Of a stretch of DNA of 64,000 nucleotides, positions 55,536 to 64,000 are shown in pieces (positions within the stretch are counted from its first letter, which is position 1; every line of letters begins with the position of its first letter). A program made the translations under genes and the position numbers. This stretch comes from Candidatus Paracaedibacteraceae bacterium (GTDB taxonomy: Bacteria; Pseudomonadota; Alphaproteobacteria; Paracaedibacterales; Paracaedibacteraceae): positions 1 to 64,000 of the forward strand of contig JAHBYI010000001.1 of assembly GCA_019636035.1 (NCBI GenBank), written 5' to 3'. Under the pieces are notes generated by a model. That model saw only the letters and a list, made by a program, of their open reading frames with translations, was not told the DNA's origin and did not search any database.

Positions 55536-55949
55536 TCAACAATACCGGATTCGTTTATTGTTTCGCGTAGAATCCAGCTCGCAATCGGCTTGTCTTTTAC
55601 AATATTGGGTTCGCTCAGGAAGGGGTTCTTCTTCAATTTTAGAATCAATACACAACATTAATGATTCAGATGTGGTATCTGTAAAGTGCACGATCAAAGG
55701 AAGAGTATCCGGCATAAATGCTCGCTTAAGATCCGGCCCAGCACAAGACAATGTTCTACCCTGCAAATTAGGGGTGTTGCCTCCTTGGGCAAAGATTCTG
55801 CATTGTTTCCCGGCAAGATCAAACGTAAGACCGTTTGAAGCCATATCCAGATGTTGCTGTGTAATGCGATCAATCAAATGCATTGAGGCATCATCCAATC
55901 CATAGGTTGTCTTTAACAATAATCCCATTAAAAGAATGAGTTTCTTCAT
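55536..55949 (-). CDS. Small exported Cys-containing protein of unknown function
   Basis: A 137-aa protein. Signal peptide MKKLILLMGLLLKTTYG|LDD. The mature part has six Cys (for example KQCRIFAQGG, LSCAG, MLCID, YCKRQADC), suggesting disulfides in the periplasm or outside the cell, and ends RIRYC. I do not recognise a family. It starts on the plsC stop (TAATG), so it is coupled to plsC. An opposite-strand frame of 125 codons over the same bases looks like a shadow. Confidence 0.68.
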   Translation of the reverse strand: MKKLILLMGLLLKTTYGLDDASMHLIDRITQQHLDMASNGLTFDLAGKQCRIFAQGGNTPNLQGRTLSCAGPDLKRAFMPDTLPLIVHFTDTTSESLMLCIDSKIEEEPLPERTQYCKRQADCELDSTRNNKRIRYC

Positions 55950-56665
55950 TATGCACTCACTTTCCTTAAATCATCCATCTTTTCCTCGATCCGCGACTCT
56001 AAGGTCTTCATAAACACATCATGGCTCAAGCCGGGTTGAATCGGCGGCAAAATTGACACGGTAATGACTCCGTTTTTTTTCTCAAAACCACGGCGCGGCC
56101 AGAAGGCACCGGAATTTAAAGCAACAGGCACAACAGGCACGTTAAGTTCTGTATACATCGCACCGATTCCCTGCCTGTATTTAGGTGCATCAGCAAATCC
56201 TTTACGCGTTCCCTCAGGGTAAATGATAATTCGACTACCCTCTGCAATTCGTTCCTTTGCCTGACGAACCATATCGGCTTTTGCCTTAGAGCCAAGTTTA
56301 CGATTGAGCATAATTGTTCGCATCTTCATGAAGTGAAAATTAAAAAACGGAATGTACAACAATTCCCTTTTCGCGATAAAAACAGCCTCGGGGAAAATTG
56401 TACAAAAGGAATAGGTTTCCCACGCAGATTGGTGTTTTGATGCAATAATACAGGGACCATCGGGCATATTATCAAGACCCTCGACACGATAATCCAATCC
56501 TAAGATATGCCTTGCCCCCCAACTATTTAATCGCCCCCACAACTTGGGTGCATTAAAGGCAAATTTTCGACTCCCTAGCAAAAAGATGAGTCCGAAGATT
56601 GCACTAAACGACGACGATAAGATAAAGTAAATATTAAAGATGAGTGATTTTATTTTTTGCATCAA
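55949..56665 (-). CDS. plsC: 1-acyl-sn-glycerol-3-phosphate acyltransferase
   Basis: Membrane acyltransferase (238 aa) making phosphatidic acid. It has an N-terminal hydrophobic segment (about 8-28) and the catalytic HX4-type motif in ASKHQSAWET, where Glu stands for the usual Asp, as in many alphaproteobacterial homologues. The acceptor-binding IIYPEGTRKG and VPVVPVALNSGAFWPRRG are present. Length is standard. It precedes a small exported-protein gene with a 1-nt overlap. Confidence 0.9.
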   Translation of the reverse strand: MMQKIKSLIFNIYFILSSSFSAIFGLIFLLGSRKFAFNAPKLWGRLNSWGARHILGLDYRVEGLDNMPDGPCIIASKHQSAWETYSFCTIFPEAVFIAKRELLYIPFFNFHFMKMRTIMLNRKLGSKAKADMVRQAKERIAEGSRIIIYPEGTRKGFADAPKYRQGIGAMYTELNVPVVPVALNSGAFWPRRGFEKKNGVITVSILPPIQPGLSHDVFMKTLESRIEEKMDDLRKVSA

Positions 56666-56851
56666 TTATCCCTGTTTTCATAACAAACCAGCTAAAAAAG
56701 ACGAGGCAGATCTTCTAATTATCCTATATAAATTCCCCTAACATAGAAACTGTTTTTTACTTTTATGGTGTATGACTCTTGAATTTTATCTCAAAAGAGG
56801 TTATTTCTAGTGTTGAAAAATTGTTTTATAAATTTTAAAGGACATCTTATA

Positions 56852-57088
56852 ATGAGCAATGTTACAAACCGCGTTATTGAAATCGTTGTAGAACACCTCG
56901 GTGTAGACGCATCTAAAGTTACAGAAACATCAAGCTTTGTTGATGATCTTGGCGCAGACAGCCTAGATACAGTTGAACTTGTCATGAAATTCGAAGAAGA
57001 ATTTGGCATTGAAATCCCAGACACAGCTGCTGAAAAAATCGCAACCGTTAAAGATGCTATTTCTTTTATCGAAGCTAACGCGGCTTAA
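56852..57088 (+). CDS. acpP: Acyl carrier protein
   Basis: A 78-aa carrier of growing fatty acyl chains. Phosphopantetheine is attached to Ser37 in [14 protein letters not shown]. The frame is open 14 codons upstream, but AAAGGA about ten bases before ATG 56852 and the conserved length fix the start. A rho-independent terminator follows, then fabF, the common acpP-fabF order. Confidence 0.97.
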   Translation: MSNVTNRVIEIVVEHLGVDASKVTETSSFVDDLGADSLDTVELVMKFEEEFGIEIPDTAAEKIATVKDAISFIEANAA

Positions 57089-57107
57089 GTTATCGCCTCT
57101 CTACTTT

Positions 57108-57133
57108 GGGCAGCTTTGACAGCTGCCCTTTTT
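57108..57133 (+). terminator. Rho-independent terminator (attenuator) between acpP and fabF
   Basis: GGGCAGCT (57108-57115), loop TTGAC, AGCTGCCC (57121-57128), then TTTTT. It lies 20 bp after the acpP stop. It probably lets acpP be made in excess of fabF. Confidence 0.9.
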
Positions 57134-57162
57134 ACCTTAAATCACAAAAAATTGAGGGTCCC

Positions 57163-58431
57163 ATGCGTCGAGTTGTAATAACCGGTATCGGTCTTGTCAC
57201 CCCCTTGGGTGATGGTGTTAAGTCTAGTTGGGATGGCATTTTAGCCAGCAAATCGGGTGTCAAAACCATCGAGCATTTTGAAACATCAGACTTAGCCGCA
57301 AAAATCGCTGGCGTTGTTCCACGTGGCGAAGCAACAACTAAAGGCCAAGGCATTTTTAATCCTGACCTTTATATGGAACCCAAAGATCAACGTAAAGTTG
57401 ACGCTTTCATTCTCTATGGTGTTGCCGCAGCAGAGCAAGCCATCCATGATTCCGGCTGGATGCCTGAAGACGAGGAAGACCGTTGCAGAACAGGTGTCAT
57501 GATTGGCTCGGGCGTCGGTGGCCTTGCAGAAATTCACAAAACAGGAAGTATCCTTGATGCTTCCGGCCCTCGTCGCGTTTCACCTTTCTTTATTCCGGCA
57601 TCCTTGATTAACCTTGTATCCGGCCACGTTTCAATCCGTCATGGATTCAAAGGACCAAACCACGCTGTCGTCACAGCCTGTGCAACAGGGGCCCACGCTA
57701 TTGGTGATGCGTCTCGACTTATTATGTTTGGGGATGCGGATGTTATGGTTGCCGGTGGTACCGAAGCAGCTGTTTGCCGATTGGCTATGGCTGGTTTTGC
57801 TTCTGCACGTGCCCTATCCACACATTACAATGATAATCCAACACACGCATCTCGCCCTTGGGATGAGGGTCGCGATGGTTTTGTTATGGGTGAAGGTGCC
57901 GGCATCGTTGTCCTGGAAGAATACGAACACGCGAAAAAACGCGGTGCAAAAATATATGCTGAAGTGATTGGCTATGGCATGTCTGGTGATGCTCATCATA
58001 TTACAGCACCAGCCGAGGATGGTGATGGTGCTTATCGCGCGATGCAAGCAGCCCTGCGTAATGCCAAGATCAATCCAGAGGAAGTTGACTATATTAACGC
58101 CCACGGAACATCAACTCCATTGGGTGATGCTATTGAAATCAAAGCTGTAAAACGTGCTTTTGGGGATCATGCTTATAAACTATCCATGTCATCAACAAAG
58201 TCAGCCATCGGCCACCTTTTAGGGGCTGCGGGTAGCGTTGAGGCAATATTCTGTGCTTTGGCCTTGCGTGATCAAGTAGCACCACCTACCCTGAACTTGG
58301 ATAATCCATCCGAAGGATGCGACCTTGACCTCGTTGCCCATCAGGCTAAACAACGCCCTATCAAAATTGCTGTCTCCAATTCTTTTGGGTTTGGTGGCAC
58401 GAATGCCTCTTTAATTTTAAAATCTGTCTAA
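57163..58431 (+). CDS. fabF: Beta-ketoacyl-ACP synthase II
   Basis: Condensing enzyme (422 aa) elongating acyl-ACP with malonyl-[22 protein letters not shown] is the standard start. Catalytic triad: Cys in [15 protein letters not shown], His in [12 protein letters not shown] and His in [25 protein letters not shown] closes the protein. The frame is open 19 codons further upstream, through the acpP terminator, which rules out that longer start. ndk follows after 16 nt. Confidence 0.97.
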   Translation: MRRVVITGIGLVTPLGDGVKSSWDGILASKSGVKTIEHFETSDLAAKIAGVVPRGEATTKGQGIFNPDLYMEPKDQRKVDAFILYGVAAAEQAIHDSGWMPEDEEDRCRTGVMIGSGVGGLAEIHKTGSILDASGPRRVSPFFIPASLINLVSGHVSIRHGFKGPNHAVVTACATGAHAIGDASRLIMFGDADVMVAGGTEAAVCRLAMAGFASARALSTHYNDNPTHASRPWDEGRDGFVMGEGAGIVVLEEYEHAKKRGAKIYAEVIGYGMSGDAHHITAPAEDGDGAYRAMQAALRNAKINPEEVDYINAHGTSTPLGDAIEIKAVKRAFGDHAYKLSMSSTKSAIGHLLGAAGSVEAIFCALALRDQVAPPTLNLDNPSEGCDLDLVAHQAKQRPIKIAVSNSFGFGGTNASLILKSV

Positions 58432-58447
58432 CTATTTGGAGTATCCT

Positions 58448-58870
58448 ATGACAATGCAAAAAACATTTTCTATCATTAAACCTGATGCGACACGTCGTAA
58501 CTTAACAGGCAAAATCAATGCTACGATCGAAGCAGCCGGCCTTCGAATCATTGCTCAAAAACGTGTTCAGTTGACGCAAGCCCAGGCTGAAGGATTCTAT
58601 GCTGTTCACAAAGAACGCGCCTTCTTTAATGACTTGGTTTCCTTTATGATCTCTGGCCCAGTTGTTGTACAGGTTCTCGAAGGTAATGACGCCGTTGCTA
58701 AATACCGTGAAGTTATGGGCGCAACCAACCCGGAAAATGCTGATGCCGGTACAATTCGCAAAGAGTTCGCTGAATCCATCGAAGCTAACTCTGTCCATGG
58801 ATCAGACTCCTTGGAAAATGCGGCCATTGAAATTGCTTATTTCTTTGCTCAAACAGAAATCGTTGGCTAA
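58448..58870 (+). CDS. ndk: Nucleoside diphosphate kinase
   Basis: A 140-aa enzyme passing the gamma-phosphate from ATP to NDPs through phospho-His117 (ANSVHGSDS). [18 protein letters not shown] and [18 protein letters not shown] are conserved. GGAG at 58437-58440 places the start at ATG 58448; the frame is open four codons earlier. A strong terminator follows. Confidence 0.97.
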   Translation: MTMQKTFSIIKPDATRRNLTGKINATIEAAGLRIIAQKRVQLTQAQAEGFYAVHKERAFFNDLVSFMISGPVVVQVLEGNDAVAKYREVMGATNPENADAGTIRKEFAESIEANSVHGSDSLENAAIEIAYFFAQTEIVG

Positions 58871-58890
58871 GGTTGACTGCTGTTAGATAA

Positions 58891-58914
58891 GGCGCCAGAT
58901 TTGGCGCCTTTTTT
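58891..58914 (+). terminator. Rho-independent terminator of ndk
   Basis: GGCGCCA, loop GATT, TGGCGCC, then TTTTTT, 20 bp after the ndk stop. Confidence 0.93.
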
Positions 58915-59031
58915 ATTATCCTCAACCAGTCCTCCTTGAGAAAGGAGAGTTAATGACGTTAACTTTTTATTTGCACATTTATGTCAAAATTGATTGTATG
59001 TATGTAATAAACATGAAAATAGAGGGTTATA

Positions 59032-60213
59032 ATGTCTAAAGAGGTCGTCATCGTCGCAGCACAACGCACACCAATCGGAGCCTTTCAAGGCATATTTGAT
59101 GGTGTCAAAACAACAACACTCGGATCGACAGCCATAAAAGGTGCCTTAGCATCCGCAAATATCTCAGGCGACGCCATCGAAGAAGTTTACATGGGATGTG
59201 TCTTACCCGCCGGACTGGGACAAGCCCCTGCCCGTCAAGCTGCTCTCGGTGCCGGTGTTAACAAACATACACCGTGTGCTACGATCAACAAGGTCTGCGG
59301 TTCCGGTATGAAAGCCATTATGCTCGGTGTTGACCAAATCCGTGCCGGCGAGACCGATACTATCGTTGCAGGTGGTATGGAAAGCATGACAAACGCGCCG
59401 TACCTCTTACTCAAAGGACGCAGTGGCTACCGCCTTGGCCATGGAAAGGTTTTTGATCATATGTTTCTGGATGGCCTAGAAGATTCCTATACTGAAGGGG
59501 GATTAATGGGACTTTTTGCTGAAGCTACTGCCGAAAAATATGGTTTTACCCGCGAAGACCAAGACGCATTTGCTCGCGAATCGTCTATCCGAGCCAAACA
59601 AGCCCTACAAGACGGTGTGTTCAAAAGCGAAATCACACCTGTTACAATTCAAGATCGCAAGGGTGAGATTATTGTCGCAGAAGATGAAACCCCCAGCAAA
59701 GTCAATCCTGATAAAATCCCTCAATTAAAACCGGCGTTCAAGAAAGACGGTACCGTCACAGCCGCAAACTCATCATCGATCTCAGATGGTGCTGCGGCCG
59801 TTGTCTTAATGTCAAAAGACCACGCACACAAATCAGAGCAACCTGTTATGGCAACCGTTAAAGGTCATGCGACCTATGCTCAAGAACCGGAATGGTTTAC
59901 TACGGCTCCTGTTGGTGCCATTGACAAGCTGTGCAAAAAAATTGGCTGGAAAATTGCTGATGTTGATCTTTTTGAAATCAATGAAGCCTTTGCCGTTGTC
60001 ACCATGGCAGCCATGAAAGATTTAAACATTCCCCATGAAAAAGTGAATGTCTATGGCGGAGCCTGTGCTCTCGGTCACCCGATCGGTGCTAGCGGAGCTC
60101 GCTTAGTCGTGACGTTAGTTCACGCCCTACGCAATCAAGGCAAGAAAAAAGGAATCGCATCCCTCTGCCTTGGTGGTGGTGAAGCTGTTGCCATTGCTAT
60201 TGAAATTGCCTAA
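59032..60213 (+). CDS. Acetyl-CoA acetyltransferase (thiolase)
   Basis: A 393-aa thiolase joining two acetyl-CoA (or cleaving acetoacetyl-CoA). The nucleophile Cys lies in TINKVCGSGMKAI. His is in the NEAFAV region and the second Cys in YGGACALGHPIGASGARL. Length and motifs fit biosynthetic PhaA/AtoB-type enzymes. No phaB or phaC is adjacent, so whether it serves polyhydroxybutyrate, ketone or mevalonate-type use is unknown. AGAGGG precedes the ATG. Confidence 0.94.
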   Translation: MSKEVVIVAAQRTPIGAFQGIFDGVKTTTLGSTAIKGALASANISGDAIEEVYMGCVLPAGLGQAPARQAALGAGVNKHTPCATINKVCGSGMKAIMLGVDQIRAGETDTIVAGGMESMTNAPYLLLKGRSGYRLGHGKVFDHMFLDGLEDSYTEGGLMGLFAEATAEKYGFTREDQDAFARESSIRAKQALQDGVFKSEITPVTIQDRKGEIIVAEDETPSKVNPDKIPQLKPAFKKDGTVTAANSSSISDGAAAVVLMSKDHAHKSEQPVMATVKGHATYAQEPEWFTTAPVGAIDKLCKKIGWKIADVDLFEINEAFAVVTMAAMKDLNIPHEKVNVYGGACALGHPIGASGARLVVTLVHALRNQGKKKGIASLCLGGGEAVAIAIEIA

Positions 60214-60262
60214 CAGACCCAGCTAAAATGAAATTGGGTATCACCCATTTATTTGAAAACCA

Positions 60263-60291
60263 ATAAGAGCCTGACTATTTCAGGCTCTTAT
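60263..60291. terminator. 12-bp perfect hairpin after thiolase gene
   Basis: ATAAGAGCCTGA (60263-60274), loop CTATT, TCAGGCTCTTAT (60280-60291). It lies 50 bp past the thiolase stop and 36 bp before the next ATG. There is little T-run, yet the perfect stem suggests a terminator or leader structure. Confidence 0.6.
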
Positions 60292-60327
60292 CGCTTTCAA
60301 TCTCACATAAAAAATACGGAAGAAATT

Positions 60328-60639
60328 ATGATTAAATCATTTATTGCCTTACTGTCACTCCTTACCACAGCAATCAGCCAAGATAACAACATACCTGATA
60401 ATTCTTGGGATGCTATGCTCAAAAATATGGATCATTATCCTGTTGCCAACATAATCGATTCAGCAGAAACCGAGTCCTCTCTTGAGACAAATGACTCAAC
60501 AAAAGCGCAGAGTCCAAGAACTCAACATAAGGATGCGCCGCGGCTTTCTCCCCCTTCTTTCTCAAAATCACAATCCTCACCATCACCGCGTGTGGATCCT
60601 GTTAGATTTTCTGAAGCACTAGAAGAACTTGGGAAGTAG
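60328..60639 (+). CDS. Short exported Ser/Pro-rich protein of unknown function
   Basis: A 103-aa protein. Signal peptide MIKSFIALLSLLTTAIS|QDN. The mature chain is Ser/Pro/Asn/Thr-rich (SLETNDSTKAQSP, SPPSFSKSQSSPSPRVDP) and probably disordered, ending in SEALEELGK. I see no known motif. The frame opens 25 codons earlier, but that region overlaps the hairpin and lacks a ribosome-binding site. A composite repeat follows directly. Confidence 0.6.
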   Translation: MIKSFIALLSLLTTAISQDNNIPDNSWDAMLKNMDHYPVANIIDSAETESSLETNDSTKAQSPRTQHKDAPRLSPPSFSKSQSSPSPRVDPVRFSEALEELGK

Positions 60640-60656
60640 AAAACGGGACTTGGTAT

Positions 60657-60980
60657 TATAGCGTCAATTCGACGTAAGGAATACGAAAAATTGTTATCAC
60701 TATGCTTTTTAAGTGTCGGAATCCATCACCTCGCCCCTTGTGGGAGAGGTCGACCGCAGGTCGGGTGAGGGGTGAAAACAAATGAGTCAATAAAAGCAAT
60801 TAACAGGCTGCTGTTTTTTCTTGCTCTATTGTATTAGCCCCCTCACCCGGCCGTTGGCCGACCTCTCCCACGTAGGGGCGAGGTAGAAAATCCGCCAGTT
60901 GCAAGGCGTATCAGCACCTTTTATTTTATTTCTTATATCGAATTCACGTTATTATAGCTAGAACCATTTAATACGACTAT
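60657..60980. repeat. Composite palindromic repeat copy D
   Basis: Left part 60662-60727 (CGTCAATTCGACGTAAGG...). The centre has two inverted G/C-rich arms (CACCTCGCCCCTTGTGGGAG at 60727 onward and its inverted counterpart ending near 60884) around about 65 AT-rich bases. The right part, 60861-60951, is an inverted copy of 24692-24782. The tip AGCTAGAACCATTTAATACGACTATA (60956-60981) includes the stop codon of the AAA+ gene. No gene is present in this 337-bp gap. It could carry bidirectional terminators. Confidence 0.8.
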
Positions 60981-62176
60981 ACATACATGGCTAACACGCT
61001 GGGGCTCAGCTCTTTCTTTTTAGGGCGGAACTTCTCAAGAACCTTTTCAGCATCTTTACGGGTTATCTCCAGTGGTTTTCCAACATAATTTCGGATATTA
61101 AACGTAATATCTTTCATAATATCCGCTATCATGGCATTCAGACTGCGAGCCCCTGTGCTTTGCAGCACAGCTATTTCTGAGATATAATTCAACGCATCCT
61201 CTGAAAAAGATAAATCAATGTCATAAGCCAGTTTATATTTGGCCTTGAGCTGTGTCAGGACAGATGACTTTGAGGTGGTCATAATCTTTTTAAGACTTTC
61301 TTTCCCTAGTGCCTTAAGCTGAACAATATTGCCTAATCGACCGGCCAATTCCGGCAACATGCCAAATCGTTCTAAATCATGGGGTGTTATATTTCGCCCG
61401 TTACTCGGTTCAAGATTGGGGAAAGCCCCCCCCGCAATAAACAATACATTCGTGGTATCAAAAGCATCACCAGAATTTAAAACAATGGTCGTTCCTTGTA
61501 TTGGTGGCAGAAGTTCTTGCTGAACCCGCGATACAACCTTAAGATCACTCCCTTCACCAAGGCAAATTTTATCAAACTCATCCATAAAGACAATGCCTTG
61601 TTGCGCACAGGCAATAATCTCAGCTCTGGTTGGTTTCTTTCCTTGAGCCTTTAGGAAACTTTCAGTTTTGCTATACAGAATATCAAACATGTATTGCCAT
61701 TTAGACCCGATGTACCCTTGGGTTGTCCATTCGGTTGCATTTCCAACAACCATCGGAACATTCATTATTTTTGATAGAAGTTGGATTGTTGATGTTTTTC
61801 CGGTTCCCGTTGGTCCAACCATTAAAATATTAGGCTTAACAAGCTCAATACCAGAATATTGTTCCAGTCTATGATCCTGCAGAATTGTCGCTTTAAATTG
61901 CAAATTAACGAGATGATCATGAACAAACGTAGCCATGGCTTTCATCGCCTCATCTTGTCCTAATGTGGACTGTATCAAATGTTCGTAAATTTCATCCGGA
62001 TACAGAATTGACGTTAAATCTATCTTAGGAGGAACATACACACTCAGTACGTTAGAAGTAACTTCTTCTTTAGGCGTTTCATCAAACAAAGCCCCAAGGC
62101 CAAAGTCCCGAGGATCCTCATGAGCATAGGCTAGAACCGTTGATACGAAAAGAGATATCCATATTTTCTTATTCAT
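60977..62176 (-). CDS. Exported ClpX/HslU-like AAA+ ATPase
   Basis: A 399-aa single-ring Clp/Hsp100 AAA+ ATPase in which the ClpX zinc domain is replaced by a Sec signal peptide (MNKKIWISLFVSTVLAYA|HED). Walker A GPTGTGKTS (121-129), pore loop GYIG (154-157), Walker B IVFMDE (195-200), sensor-1 region NVLFIAGGAF, Arg finger Arg280 (PELAGRLG) and sensor-2 Arg344 (TGARSLNAMI) are intact, so ATPase activity is plausible. Only about 14 residues lie between GGAF and the HDLERFGMLPE motif, so the ClpX IGF loop for ClpP docking is missing. The RKH loop and the HslU I-domain are also absent. It is probably a ClpP-independent unfoldase or remodeller acting outside the cytoplasm, perhaps in a host; how it would get ATP in the periplasm is a puzzle. 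The stop codon lies in repeat D. Confidence 0.85.
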   Translation of the reverse strand: MNKKIWISLFVSTVLAYAHEDPRDFGLGALFDETPKEEVTSNVLSVYVPPKIDLTSILYPDEIYEHLIQSTLGQDEAMKAMATFVHDHLVNLQFKATILQDHRLEQYSGIELVKPNILMVGPTGTGKTSTIQLLSKIMNVPMVVGNATEWTTQGYIGSKWQYMFDILYSKTESFLKAQGKKPTRAEIIACAQQGIVFMDEFDKICLGEGSDLKVVSRVQQELLPPIQGTTIVLNSGDAFDTTNVLFIAGGAFPNLEPSNGRNITPHDLERFGMLPELAGRLGNIVQLKALGKESLKKIMTTSKSSVLTQLKAKYKLAYDIDLSFSEDALNYISEIAVLQSTGARSLNAMIADIMKDITFNIRNYVGKPLEITRKDAEKVLEKFRPKKKELSPSVLAMYV

Positions 62177-62257
62177 GTCAGAACTCCATTGTATAGCTTG
62201 ACTTACACTTTAGTTTGACTTGTATAATCTTAAAAATATGTCAATGAACGAAATAAT

Positions 62258-62299
62258 AAAAAAAATCCCCCTCCATATTTACTTGAGGGGGATTTTTTT
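62258..62299. terminator. Bidirectional rho-independent terminator after ctaD
   Basis: ATCCCCCTC (62265-62273), 11-nt loop, GAGGGGGAT (62285-62293), with an A-run on the left and a T-run on the right. It lies 14 bp past the ctaD stop and upstream of the AAA+ gene, insulating the two. Confidence 0.9.
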
Positions 62300-62312
62300 A
62301 TTACTTATAAGG

Positions 62313-63911
<1,599 letters not shown>

Positions 63912-63949
63912 TCACCTATTTCTTATAACAACTTAACTTATTAACTCTA

Positions 63950-64000
63950 GCTAGAACCCTTTAATACGGCGACAGAGGAGCACGTGTACCTTAAGTACAT
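63950..64000. repeat. Partial dispersed repeat at the window edge
   Basis: CTAGAACCCTTTAATACGGCGA followed by GAGGAGCACGTGTACCTTAAGTACAT. The first part matches the tip of copies C and D; the second recalls the GGAGCGAAGCGTACATATAGTACG interior of the 17731 element. It is cut off by the window end. Confidence 0.5.

Noticed and set aside
55528..55905. Plus-strand 125-codon frame opposite the small exported protein
   Set aside because: The minus-strand frame has a signal peptide, regular Cys and coupling to plsC; the plus frame has none of these.
60657..60980. CRISPR-like array
   Set aside because: The repeated units are inverted, unequal and only two; there are no spacers and no cas genes in the window.

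Overview
The window (about 42% GC by eye) is chromosomal DNA from an alphaproteobacterium. The best fit is an intracellular, Holosporales-like symbiont or relative. Evidence: alphaproteobacterial signature genes (DUF2155, DUF3035/BamF-like, DUF6468 plus MotE beside fliL-fliM, split-type glycine cleavage P subunit, hemC-hemD-mitofilin-hemY); many large unrecognised proteins with Sec signal peptides; an active-looking IS3-family element; and several families of dispersed palindromic intergenic repeats. The order-level placement is inference; no rRNA is present to test it.

Layout. 0.3-6.8 kb: a type I secretion operon (two ABC half-transporters and a HlyD adaptor). The second ABC gene is split by a 1201-bp IS3-family element, and precise removal restores the reading frame. 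6.8-12.7 kb: an aspartate-type aminotransferase, a 1209-residue exported protein of unknown function flanked by two same-orientation repeats, a tiny LptM-like lipoprotein, tRNA-Val and HU. 12.9-17.7 kb: glycosyltransferase-like gene, rlmN, aroB, a small exported protein and a CorC/HlyC-type CBS membrane protein. 17.8-24.7 kb: DUF4442, MFS exporter, Bcp peroxiredoxin, then gcvT-gcvH-gcvPA and an Atm1-type ABC exporter, with no gcvPB alongside. 24.7-28.3 kb: repeat element, a porin with an overlapping small lipoprotein, an M17 aminopeptidase, DUF2155. 28.4-38 kb: thioesterase, a large PAS/GAF/GGDEF diguanylate cyclase overlapping terC tail to tail, fabI-aroC-sppA, an unknown exported protein. 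38.1-46.4 kb: xerC, an unknown exported protein, heme genes (hemC, a hemD-mitofilin fusion, hemY-like), then fliL-fliM-DUF6468-motE and tRNA-Ser. 46.6-53.1 kb: ileS-lspA-BamF-like and a paired M16 protease operon (pseudoenzyme plus active enzyme). 53.1-64 kb: an exported protein whose signal peptide is out of frame across a 12-A tract, BI-1, plsC, acpP-fabF-ndk, thiolase, a small exported protein, a composite repeat, a ClpX/HslU-like AAA+ ATPase that carries a Sec signal peptide, and ctaD.

How it fits together. The core genes cover envelope biogenesis (lipoprotein processing, BamF-like, PlsC, fatty acid synthesis), heme and respiration (hemCD, CtaD, Atm1), the shikimate pathway (aroB, aroC) and motility control. 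Around them sit at least eight exported proteins of unknown role. Several end within a few bases of, or inside, a copy of a repeat carrying a TATAGTC-type motif.

Most noteworthy candidates: the secreted ClpX/HslU-like AAA+ protein (60977-62176), the poly-A frameshifted exported protein (53111-54506), the IS-split and catalytically degenerate type I exporter pair, and the stop-codon-associated repeat family. All homology calls come from reading the sequence; none was checked by a database search.
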